A stretch of DNA of 64,000 bases from Sipunculus nudus (Eukaryota; Annelida; Sipuncula; Golfingiida; Sipunculidae), in NCBI GenBank assembly GCA_026874595.1, contig CM049322.1, positions 42,338,340 through 42,402,339 on the forward strand. The letters are read 5' to 3'. Position numbers and translations under genes: made by a program. Below the pieces are notes generated by a model, which was given only the letters and a program-made list of their open reading frames with translations, had not been told where the DNA came from and ran no database searches. Shown piece after piece: positions 48,401-60,069 of the stretch (the first letter of the stretch is position 1; every line of letters starts with the position of its first letter).

Positions 48401-48920
48401 TTAAAGTGTTCATCCCCATAAAAATTGGGACGTCAACTATAGCACAAAACTGTCGTAATTCATTTTAGAAAGATCAGCTGTGTGCGAAAAATGAATTGAA
48501 TTATATATTTAATATGATACAAACGATGATAGTCTTCACATTATGTATTATTATGATACGACTGATGAAAAGTCCATTTTTTCTGTTTCCCTTTACCTCC
48601 GACAAAGGAATTATGTTTTTTCCCGGCGTTGGTTTGTTTTTCTGTGTTTTTTCCCCAACATTGTTCAAATTGGATTTTTAACTTTAGAATAGTTAAGCTA
48701 GGATACAAGGAACAATTGATTAAATTGTGGGAGTGATCCGGGTCACCATCTGGATCCAGGAATGTTTTTACAGATAAATGCTGCATTTCTCTCAATGCCA
48801 TATGAAAATTAAGAACTGGATGGTGAAGTCTTCGCACTCTGAGTGCTTTTCTAATTTATTATTTTTTTTTAATTTGTTTTTATTTTTCCATGTCTGGTTA
48901 TAGGCGGGAAGCACCGTTTG
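45432..48920. other. Gene-poor stretch
   Basis: Apart from the lectin relic at 46,430-46,645, nothing is supportable. Frames of 60-100 codons occur (45,589-45,882; 47,054-47,293; 48,541-48,837), without recognisable motifs or splice context. A tRNA-like phrase at 46,870-46,925 (acggtctcatacaagtacggcaga) could be an old SINE fragment. Confidence 0.4.
46430..46645 (+). pseudogene. Isolated C-type lectin half-domain relic
   Basis: Reads CSYGWNYDLGLTFI then stop, and in another frame KGYCCYMNHSHEKWAYAAFN followed by C-NWN and stop. This matches the order CP-GY, CYK, W..A...C of the first lectin exon in CTL-1 and CTL-2, so one frameshift separates the two pieces. No second-half exon was found downstream. 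Confidence 0.5.
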
Positions 48921-48924
48921 GTTT

Positions 48925-50260
48925 GAACTGTACGCTTGTTCGGTTGAACACGGTACACCAGCTATTTCCTAGGTTTTTTTCCCCACTACGTTCATTTCAA
49001 GATTATAATTAAATTTGAGGGTTACAATTTCATTAAAAAAAACCTTCAGAGTTCACACGCAATTCACAATAACGTGTCTTATTGGTCGTTATACTTTGTG
49101 CCAGGGCGATGTAGTGGTGGAAAATATCATTTCAAAGTATATTATCATTCTTTTATTGTAATTTCTTTAAAACAGTTCAAATGAAAATTAAACACTTTAA
49201 ACAGTATCGGGAGTAACCATGCGGTTAATGTGAACATGTTGAAAATTGACTTCTGTACTCTTTATAATGCATGACGATTAGGGCCCGGTCAAGGTAAACG
49301 GTGAGTAAATTAGCCTTTTTATGAAACCATCCACAATACAGTAATTAAAACTGGTATATCGGACGACTAACCCAGATTATTAAGAAGACCTAGAGAAAGA
49401 AATTGAGCCTAGGTTTGTGAAGATAACACTAAAGTTGACGGAGATATGACGAAAGTAAAATCCTGATTTTTTTATGACGTTGACCGTAATCTTTGACCTA
49501 TATTGACCAAAAAGAAGAGATTCCTGGGACCTTTAGTTTTCTATCAATTGTGTTAAACTGAAAGAGATTGCTGCAAAATTGTGGCCAGAAAAGTGGAGAG
49601 AGACCAAAATAAAAAAAGAACAAACAAACAGACAAACAGACAAAAACAACGACCAACATGCTTGCCGAAATCGAAGATTGGGACAAGCTATAAACGGACC
49701 TAGGGAACGGACGGACAGACCAATACTACTGTTCTGTAGATATATTGCCCATTTGGATGAACACGGTACACCATCTATTTCCTAAGTTTTTTTCCACTAC
49801 GTTAAGTAGCGACTCTATGATAGTGCTACATTATTATGTGGTCTTTACTAATACCTAAACCATAACAATTTTAACAACTTCATTTCAAGATTATAATTAA
49901 ATTTGAGGGTAACAACTTCATAAAAAATTCCTTCTAGGTGCACACGCCATTCACAATAACGTGTCTTTTTTGTGTCTTATTTGTGCCAGGGCGATGCAGT
50001 GGTGGCAAATATCATTTCAAAGTACATGACCATTATTTTATTGTAATTCCGTTAATACAGTTCAAATACAAATTAATCACTTTAAACAGTAACGGGAGTA
50101 ACCATGAGGGCTAATTTATTGTGAACATGCTGCAAATTGGACCTCCGTACTTTTTATAATGCATGACGATTATTGGCCGGGTTAAGGTATACGGTTAGTT
50201 AATTAACTCTTTATGAAACGATCCAAAATATACTAATTAAACCTGGTATATCGGAATATT
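48925..50260 (+). repeat. Direct duplication flanking an interspersed element
   Basis: 48,925-49,365 and 49,755-50,255 share ctatttcct-aggttttttt, gattataattaaatttgagg, cacaataacgtgtctt, gccagggcgatg-agtggtgg, cactttaaacagta-cgggagtaacc and cctggtatatcgga-like text. Between them lies 49,395-49,690, a copy of the element with ttgacc/attgctgcaaaattgtggcc and a terminal hairpin (catgcttgccgaaatcgaag...gacaagc). No gene was seen. Confidence 0.8.
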
Positions 50261-50939
50261 TTATGCTTAAATATTGTGCACAGTCAGAGGATTGCCTTAT
50301 CTAACATAACGAGTCGTTAATGTGAATAGTATTATTTGTAAATGCATTTTGATTTGGGCCCTGGAGACGTATTGTGGGAATATTTACCGTATGTTGGACC
50401 AAATAAGTTATAGTTAAGAATTGTGGTGATTCACGAATTTTAGTAACCTTTTTGGTGTTTATTGTTAAAGGACTGTGAATTATATTACAAGGAACCGGCA
50501 AAAGTGAAAAATTCGAGTAAAACACGTATTATAAGGCTGTTTTTATTGGGCCTAGGTTTTCTGGCCCCCAAATTCAGGTAATATTGCCCTTATTAAGAAT
50601 TTTAATTGAGCGCTATAAATACAAATTATCTCCTAAATTAGTTTTTGATTAGGAAGGGATAGACAAAGTCTTTGTGTTTAACTCAATACCAAGATCGTTT
50701 CTATTACGTAAAGGTAATTTTCAAGTGTTTTATTAGCATCGGGTTTCTAAGTCTGGGCCAGGGTTTCAGTGTGTCCCCGCGGTACGGCTTAAACTTAGAT
50801 GTCTGAATTCGGGTATCGGATGCCAAATATGGTGCCAAGTAGGCCGGCATTTTTTGGTTGTCTCGACCATTACCAGAGTGACTGTCATGTATACTTCAAT
50901 CTCGTAACAAGCATTCTATTTGTTTTCCTAGATGCAATA

Positions 50940-51014
50940 TATGCGTTCCGCAAAAGAAATATTCGGCTCCCAAGTTTCGATGGAAACATAACAACATGGT
51001 GCAATTATGATTAA
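50940..51014 (+). pseudogene. Possible BEL/Pao retrotransposon Gag fragment
   Basis: The end of a short frame reads RNIRLPSFDGNITTWCNY then Asp-stop. The LP..FDG....W pattern is typical of the start of the Pao-type Gag domain (DUF1759). Only this stub is seen. No protease, reverse transcriptase or LTR was recognised nearby. Confidence 0.3.
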
Positions 51015-51409
51015 GTAGACGGTACATTTTCCCCTTGTGTTCGGATATAAAGTCATCCATATTTTCCATGCGATATGAAATTTTGCAGTCATATTTTACA
51101 ACACAGAATTGGCTCCTCAGATCCAGATCCGTTATCCAATATTTTTTTATCGCCCAATGGCTTAAGCTGCCTCATTTGAATGGAAGTGATAAGTAAACCC
51201 AAACACGACTTTTCAAATCCGGCGATGTTTTCATATATTAAATAAAGGTCAGGTCTTTTCAATTATTCTCGAATAAAACAAAGTAATTCCTGCAGACCTA
51301 TGGGCTGTAAAATGTTATATAGAAGACGCAAGACGCAGCAAGAAGGCCAAATTAAGGACACTTGATAAACAGCATATGACAAAGTGACACAAATTTTAGG
51401 GCTGGTCAT

Positions 51410-51560
51410 TAAACTAGGTCAGGAAGAAGACGAAGAGGAAGAAATTGAGCCATAGTTGGTGAAAATAGGATTAGTTATTAGGAAAATATTTTTTCATTTT
51501 ATAACCTTAACCTTGAACTTTGACCTATTTAAAAATGCACTTATGGCTTCAAGAAATTGT
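51410..51560 (+). repeat. Fragment of the 49395-49690 element
   Basis: Shares gaagaggaagaaattgagcc-like text and a ttaaccttgaactttgaccta run with the element at 49,395-49,510. Truncated. Confidence 0.45.
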
Positions 51561-51779
51561 TTCGATATACGATATTTGTAAGTTACAATGTGATTTCTGT
51601 TAAACCGTGATGCTATATGTCATGCGCAATAAACAGCAAGCATGCAACATTAAGGACAACTGACATATTGTCACATCTGAGATCACAGATGATTATATGA
51701 TTATATAATCTAATGGAAAATGTGTAGAGGAACAAAATTAGCTTAAGTTAATGAATGCAAGATTTATAGTTTTTAGATT

Positions 51780-53086
51780 TTTCTTAAAACATCTCTTTGG
51801 AAACTTAAAATTAGGTCTCTGTTACCCATATCCTTTGAGCTATGGGGTACAGAAGTATCCCGAGAATAATAAAAAAATGATATGAAATATACAGTATCTG
51901 AACAACTAATGCATTGATCAGCCTAATTCTGTGCATGCATAATGGCGGGGGGGGGGGGGTTCATCAGTTTCTGTAGACAAGCGGCGCCACCTGTATTTTA
52001 CTACATAACTACAGAATCTTCTAACTAGACATCCAGGGATTTTTTTTTTATCTCCTTGGAAACCTGAAATTAGGCTCTGTTACCATGCATATTGATCATG
52101 GAGTGTTTCATAAGTTCCTGCAGACTGGTGGCTCCACCTGGATTTTCTTCGATTTTTTTCACTTTTTTTTCTACTTTTTAAGACATTCACAAAAGGAGTC
52201 AACCGTTACCATGGCACAGATCGTAACCATTGGACCCAGAATCGTCTACCTTAACATCCGGAGATGTTCCTGAAAAATCTCCTTGGCACCTGAATCTCTG
52301 TTACCCATATTTTCTGAGCTAGTGGGCTTATAAGTACCTCCCCCTCCCCCAAGAATAATTTAAAATTTGATACCAAACCCAAGTATCTGAATAACAATTG
52401 CATCGATCGCCATTATTCTTTGCATGCATATTGATCCAGGAGTGTTCCATCAGGCTGTTGGCGATACCAGATTTTTTTCAATGTTTACGTATTTTTTATT
52501 TCAGTTGATTGAAAGTCATCTGAGATTTAGTCATTACCCTTTCTCCGGCCGGCTGGCCGTTAGTAAACGGGGCAAAAATCTTAATAATAAATCCTTAAGT
52601 TACAGACCTCTTTATCCTGAGAGGCCCTTTAAAAGTTTCAGAAACCTGAAAGTTGGTCATGGTGATCTATATTCCTTCAGTTACGGAGCCTCTTTAACGC
52701 CCACCGGATAATTAAAAAATACACACTAATTGCCAGATTCCTCAGGAAGGGTTTGATGGATTGTTATAAATTTGGTATGCCTATGGGTCTTAATATACCC
52801 TTACCTAAGCCACTGGGCATGAATGGTGGCGCCATCTGCATTAAATTAATATTTAGCTTAGCTGAATGAAAGTCATCTGAGCTATAGCGATCACACTTTG
52901 TCCGGCGTCGTTCCGTCCGTCGGTCTGTCCTTTAACCAGGCAGAAATCATAACCGCTGGTTCTGGAATCTTCTTACTTCATATCTAGGCCGGTCCATTAA
53001 AAATATCCTTGGAAACCCAAAATTAAACTGGTATCCTGCTCTATTGTGGCCCTCAGCCAAGCATAGAGACAGGCGCACAATGCCAT
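51780..53086 (+). repeat. Array of a roughly 400-bp repeat family, part 1
   Basis: Repeated order of landmarks: tccttggaaacctgaaatta, ggtctctgttacccatat, gagctatgggg, aagtatctgaacaact, gcatgcatattgatc, gtttcatcagtttctgcaga, gcgccacctgtattttt, gcacagatcgtaacc, agaatcgtctacctt. Successive copies begin near 51,780, 52,050 and 52,280, then degrade toward 53,040. No coding content. Confidence 0.75.
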
Positions 53087-53087
53087 C

Positions 53088-55026
53088 TTAAGGTGGCACG
53101 ACTTGTCCCCCCACCTGACCTGACTATGTTTCAGTTTTTCCTTTGCATGGAACAATCTATTGCTTTAATACCCCCTAAAGTATACATTTTCTGAAAGCTA
53201 AGAAAATTCTCTATAGTTTGGTGATAATAAACTTTGTTTCTGAGGAACAGGTTTGAATTTGTAAGAATTTTAATTTAATTTTAATTTTTAACAAAAAATC
53301 GTTTTTTCCTGCACAACTAAATAGATTCAGAAAATCTTCTTAAATAAATCGAGAATTTAGATAATAATCCCCAGGCGTTTTTTTGTTTAGTGAGTTAAGT
53401 TTAAAAATTACGGTTTTACAGAGTATTTAATTTTGAAATCTTCACAAATCATTTCATTTTTTACTTTTACCTTAATAAAATCCTTGAAATTTGGTATAGG
53501 CGTAAAATAAAAAAAAAAACGCTTTTTAGAAGACATATTAACAATTATATATCTCAAAGATGGTATGTTTCGGACAAGTGATTACTGAGAAATAACGCTC
53601 TAAAGATAAGGTGTTCAGGTGAAATGATGTTTCGAGAAAATGGCCAAAAACTATATTCGCAGAGATCATTCGTCCTACACACGTAACTAACCACAACTAC
53701 ATGTTGACAGTCACATGAATTTGGTCAAGACGGTGGTTCCTATCAAACCATGATATAATAACATGGATTAATTGACTAATTTGCTTTAAAAACGTATTAA
53801 AACGATAAAAGTTTGACCTGTCACACCAGCGACTTGTCAAACACCACGTGCATGGACTTCAGTAGGCGGAGCTTACAGTTTTGGCCGAGTGCCAAGGTGC
53901 GCTTAGCACCCGACTACTGGGACCCGCGGCAGAACAGGTGCATCGCCGGGCCTAATAGGTAACCGCGTGTTTACACAGGAACTAGGGGTGCGGAATTTAT
54001 GGGCATTCAAGGAGAACGAAGATTGATTTACTTATCACGGTTTACAACTTTTATAGGTATTTAGGGGTTGACAATAGAGACGAGTTTATAACGATCATAC
54101 AGTTCTCGCATACACATACAAGTCATATGTGAAATCTGGACTTATTGTTTATTGGAGGGAAGAATAGGAAGACGGTGGTTTGTCACTTTCATACATCATG
54201 CACACACATTCAAGTCACAGAAGGAGCCCGATTATCTTATAAGAAGGTTTATTTACACGGAATCTGTAAATGGCAACAAATTAAACAATCAACAAATAAC
54301 TGACCGCTGAGACTTCTTGATTTCATTCAACTGCTGCAGTTTTTCAAGTGGCATTCGGGATTTGCGTCGTCGGCCCATCGTAGTTTCGTTTGGTAGTGGC
54401 GTAATATTTATTTGTTGCGGTGTTGACAGTATGAATATCATAGACGTTTTGGTTGGGATATGGAGCAGCTTTTATAAAATAATTTTACGTATCTGTCGGT
54501 AGGCTTAAGATATAGCAGAAATAACATGATGTCAAGTGAAAATTTGTGTTTCGACGTAACATACCCGAAAAAAAGACAGAAAGGCCAATGACACTAACAG
54601 ATCATTCACAAGGACGGGTTTGTTTGCACACTAATTAGCTAGAGTTAGGGTTGCTCTCCAACGCTTATCATGTTGTATGCTCAGCTAATTAGATTGGGCT
54701 ATCAAACGTCGACCGTCAGTTCTTGCGACGGAGGTACTTGGCCCATGCATTAATTAAACACTTGCACCTCGCGATTGGCTGAATGACCCAGGTGATGGCT
54801 GGGGGCAGAGTGATTGACAGGCCTGTGGCAGGGTTGTAGTTAGTTTACAAACACCCTGTCATAACATCTTGGTGTTTACTGAATAGAAATCACCCTTTTC
54901 CACAAAATGCACCAGGCGACCCAAATGTGTTCAGCTGCATTAGATCCGCCCAGTATTCAATATAACGTATAACTTTTATTGAAAAAGCACCAATTTTTAG
55001 GATTTTAACCAGTCGTGCCACCTTAA
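53088..55026. mobile_element. Non-autonomous TTAA-type (piggyBac-like) transposon
   Basis: A perfect 17-bp inverted repeat, cttaaggtggcacgact at 53087-53103 and its reverse complement at 55011-55027, contains TTAA at each outer end (53088-53091; 55023-55026). TTAA is the target duplication of piggyBac-type elements, leaving GGTGGCACGACT as the terminal inverted repeat. The interior of about 1.9 kb has no transposase-size frame. On the - strand near 54,300-54,390 a short basic frame (MGRRRKSRMPLEKLQQLNEI) is visible but unidentified. Sequence flanking the element matches an inverted copy at 55,390-55,505 that lacks it. Confidence 0.8.
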
Positions 55027-55027
55027 G

Positions 55028-57430
55028 TACTCTCAGTTACAACTCCTGACTTACCTGTAGACTGGTTCCAACTCCAGTATGCACGCTCATACCGATTGTG
55101 ATGCATGGACGTTCACGCGATCCTGGCTGATTATCCGTGAAGATTTCTTATAAAAGTATTTTATTTTGTTGTTTCTAGTTTTCAAATAGTGAAAAATAAG
55201 TGGTTGCACAAAAATTGAATGATGGATTTAAAGATCATACGATATAATGAATCATTGATATTCCACTGTACATGGCATTGGTTTATTATCAATATCTAAT
55301 AATCTAATCAGAAATGTCACATGAAATGTGAAGCCAACTTTTGGCAACTTCTCTGAGCAAACGAAAAGCTTATTTTTATCATATATAATACTTACTGGAG
55401 TTGTAACCAGTCTGCCGGGAGGACATAAGATGGCATTGTACGCCCGTCTCTATGATTGGCCTACAGCAGGTGTGCCCTAATAGAGCGGGGTACCAGTCTA
55501 ACCCAAAATCAGGTCTCTGTTAACCATAACCCTTCAACTATGATGCTCCGGAGTACCCCCCAGAATAAAGGAAAATTTGATACGAAAGCTCATCGGGTGT
55601 TTCATCAGTTTCTGCACGCTGGGGGCGCCACCTGTATTTTTCGATTTAAGATCCCCTCCCCCCTCTTTTTTGAGACCTTAAAAGATACAGTCAACTGTAA
55701 ACAGAGCAACATATTTTAGCTTTTTAATCATGCAATGAAAATATTTTTATCTGCAGAGAAACAAAATTGACACAAGATGCTGTGAGAGGTGTGCCTTTTC
55801 CACAGTTTGCTCCAGGAGGTGCTGCCATCTTTAGACTGAGACAGAACTAGGCCCATAGTTCTCAAACGAGTCACATGAGGCGCCACTTTCTTCACATTTG
55901 TAAACAGAGTTCAGTTTGGTCTCACAGGCCAATGTGCCGGAACTGTCAATATGTGGTCAGGTATGCGTGCAATTCACCTTTATTTACAACGATAATATAT
56001 AGTGAAAATAATGCGCCAGTCTGACCAGTATCCCGCAGGATAATCGAAAATTTGATACCAAAGCTCAAGTATCTGAACAACTATTGCATTAATCACCATG
56101 ATTCTGATAATGAATATTGATAATTTAATGTTTCAAGTAGACTAGTGCTGCCACCTGTATTTTTCGATTTTTTAACCATTTTACCCCCTATTTTTGTACG
56201 CTCCCGAAACAGCGGAAATCTTGCGCTTCTGATTTTCACGCTGCCATCTTTTATATTTAGACACCAGATGGCGGATCGTTGTCCGCTGAAAAAAAAAAAA
56301 ACGTGCGTATGATATGACAAGCAGCCAACCAGATGCCAATAAACAAACACTCGACAGGCATCCTGGCTCCGCCCATAGCTGCGCTTCAAACGTCGCTTGA
56401 TGAGAGTTAACGGTCGAATTTAATTGCTCCCTCTGTATTCTCGCATCATCGACCGATTCGATTATGACATTATGACTGTGTTAGCGTAGCCATATATCTG
56501 TTGTCTGCAGAACTGAAACCAGCCAGCGACATGTGCACGTAGCCTTTATTGTTACGTTTCGTTTGAATTACGACTCACCGGCTGGGCATCCTATGTGCCC
56601 AAAGCCCTAAGCAAACCACGTCTGGGGCAATTCTCTTTGAGCCTGTTGCCTATTCAGACGGTTACCGGGGCGATGCGCTGTCACTCAAAACGAGATGAAC
56701 ATGATTGGCTTCGTGTATTCCTCGATTGGCCGTGTCTTCCAGCACAAGGTCTTATCTGATTGGACGAAAATACAGTGCTCCCCTCTGGTGTAGAAATTCA
56801 GGATACAAGGTCATAACAAACAGCGCTTACGATATAGGAAGTAAGCCTATAGTTAAAGCGCTGTGTAAAAAGCGTATATTTTTGAGACCGTAAAAGATGC
56901 AGTCATTTGTTAACAGGACACAGATCATAAAGACTGAATCTAGAATCGTCTATCTAGGCATGCAGGGAGGCCAATGAAAAGTCCCCTGCTCTGTTTCCCA
57001 TATCCTTCAAGCTATGGGGCCCAAAAAAATACCCCCCACCCCCAGAATAATAGAAAATTTGATACAACAGCTCAAGTATCTGAACAACTAATGCATTAAT
57101 CACCATGATTCTTTGCATGGATATTGATCATTGGGTGTTGCATCAGTTTCGGCACCCTGGTGGCGCCACCTGTATTTTTTTATGATTTTTACCTTTTTTA
57201 GACCTTAAACGATGCAGTCATCTGTTAACAGGGCACAAATCGTAACGACTCAACCTAGAATCTTCTGTGTTGACATGCAGGGAGGTCAATGAAAGGTATC
57301 CTTGGAAATCTGAAATTAGGTCTCTGTTACCCATACCCCTCAAGCTATGGTGCTCCGCAGTATCCCGCAGAATAATGGAAAATACAAAAGCTCAAGTATC
57401 TGAACAACTATTGCATTGATCACCTATTAG
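55028..57430 (+). repeat. Array of the roughly 400-bp repeat family, part 2
   Basis: More copies of the family seen at 51.8-53.0 kb: 55,500-55,710, 55,985-56,215, 56,880-57,250 and 57,200-57,425 by eye, sharing aggtctctgtta, aagctcaagtatctgaacaact, gcgccacctgtattttt and agatgcagtcatctgttaaca-like landmarks. Non-family sequence separates some copies (55,720-55,980; 56,220-56,880). No gene was recognised. Confidence 0.7.
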
Positions 57431-57833
57431 ACGCACTCGTTTATTACAGCATGTAATGATTGATTGGAAAGTGATTACACCAGGAAATGCATTAGAAATC
57501 TTTACAAGTAAATGGAAATCCTGAATACCCGTGTTGACAACTATCGAGTTCATTGGTTCACATTTCGAGTTAAATGTGATATATTTATTTTTTGGACTTG
57601 TAACGACCTTTCCTAGTAAGAATGAGAGAGAAAATTAAGGAGAAAGAAAAAAGGACTGCGGAGATCATTCCGAAAGTAATGTTAATGTGATTCAATTATT
57701 ATTCAGTCATGTTCTATTAAATGTCCCACCCAGACTTAATATTGTTTGTAATTTGATTTCTTTATTTAAATGTTATTCAATCTTAGAGTGATTTGTATTT
57801 GCGTGTAGTTGGTAATGATCGTCTGTGGCTTCA

Positions 57834-58566
57834 TTACTGTTTCCCTGGGAAGGTCCAATGCAAGATATTAGCCATTACACCAAGGAGCCCGATGTACTGA
57901 ATACCAGACACTTCGCCTGTAAAACAAACAATGAAACCATAGTGCCATGGGCAAATGTTGAATTTTTCTTCTGAACAAACCTCCTATGTTGTGATAAAAA
58001 AATACACACAGGTAATTTGGCATATCCAATCAAACAGAGGCATACTACAGCCAAGGTATGTGAGGAGTGACGTGATGACCAAAAAAAGTTAGATTTTACA
58101 ACTTTTTTTACCCAGATAAAACACAGGTCTTCCAGCCTGCTGTTTAGTTATGCTTCCCACTATTTTTAAACTATAAAAGCAAGAACGAATTAGTTATTTA
58201 GAGACAAGTGAAATGTACCTTTAAACACTATTTGAGTTTGTTGCTATTTAGATTCCACTAACGAAGTTCAAATTCGTTTGTGTATTGAGACTTTTTTTTA
58301 ATATATGGGTTTTTTTTTAAAGAAAATCACCATGTTTAGTGAAAACTTTTTCAATACTGTTGGGAAATAAACTTACCTCGTTTTAAAGCTGTATTAGTGG
58401 CGCAGTCTGAAACAAGGGAAATAGAACAAAAAGGTATCGTATAGTATTCTTAAGATTCAGTATAATATCAAATACATATATTATGGCAAATGACAGTATT
58501 TGCCTCGACTTCACTGTTTGTATTACCTGCACATATCCTACACACACACACACACACAAACTCTCT

Positions 58567-58606
<40 letters not shown>

Positions 58607-58711
58607 TGCGTGGCGTACATTTTCATTTAGCGGCCCCTCATCCGTAGCTCAATGTTCTTTTAGTTCTGCCATTGAAGTTATAATATAAGCAGGATACCCT
58701 TTCGGTCAGGA

Positions 58712-58775
<64 letters not shown>

Positions 58776-59984
58776 TTATTCGGGTTCTCGAGTTGTATTG
58801 TCGTTTCGAATTAATGTAAACTAATTGCTTAGAGTTCAACCTGACATAAAATATGTCTATATCTCTCTCTATGCTATTTATTCTTTAGCGTTCGCTCTCT
58901 CTATAGAGGTTTTTTTTCATAGCAATGTCCTCTTTTTTTATTGGGAAACTACACTGGATAGATCCAGAAAGTTACCTTTATTGTGCACAACATCGATGTA
59001 TCGGTTTTGAGGGACGCATAGACTCTTCACAAGTTCCTTCGTTCGATTTATATACTTATAATCCAAAGTTTGCTTTCTGCTAAATAAAAGTACGCTTGGT
59101 CCGGTGCAGTTTCCATTCAATATAGAAGAACACACAAACTCCACAAAATAGTTGTCGTAGTCAGTCTCAACCCATAACATATCGGACTCTAAAATAATAC
59201 CAAACAATACGCATGAGTTAACAGGAATATAAGTTAAATAAAATAAATGAGATGAAATTTGTTGTGTTCGTAAAATCGAGGATCCGCGAATTGGCTTAAA
59301 ACAAGTCTTATCCCTCTGTTTAGGGGCAAACTTTTAGTTACTTGGCTGAACTCGTTATTCGGGGGCGACACCTATCGGATAGTTCTAAGCAGAAGTTCTA
59401 GCGAAGCTGTTTTAATAAAACTGAAAAATCCTCCTGAAAAATGTTACATTGCAACCCAGGATCAGCTCATGTGAAATTCCTGTTGTGATTAAATGCCCTT
59501 CGTCCTTTTTGTTTAAAGAAGGAAAAGATGGCGCTCGGGCACCATAGTTGAGGAAGTCAGGGACCCCGCCCTAGGCGCTCCGTCAGCAATGATAAAGATG
59601 ATATATAAGTGAATGTTCAATTAGTATCTATTTACTATAAGGCCAACAGATTAGGAGAAATTCAGAGGAGATGGAGGTGAAAAAAATAAGGGATGTAAAG
59701 ATATAAGGTCCCTAAATACCAAATCGGGTGCAAGGTAAGATCAAGCTGACTTAAAAAGACTGCTTGCTTAGTGGATGTGATGTCAGTCCATTTGATACAC
59801 TTTTCACTGACTTATAAGTTTCATTCATGTTTGGCCTCAGTCTTATTAAAGGATTATTAAGAATCAAAATCTCATGATTGCCAATTCAACGTATTTTTGC
59901 ATCCTTGCAAATTTTAAACAGTAGTAATGTTGTCAGGTACAGTACATACATCTCTAACCGTCGTCATATAGTTATTGTTGGTTT

Positions 59985-60069
<85 letters not shown>

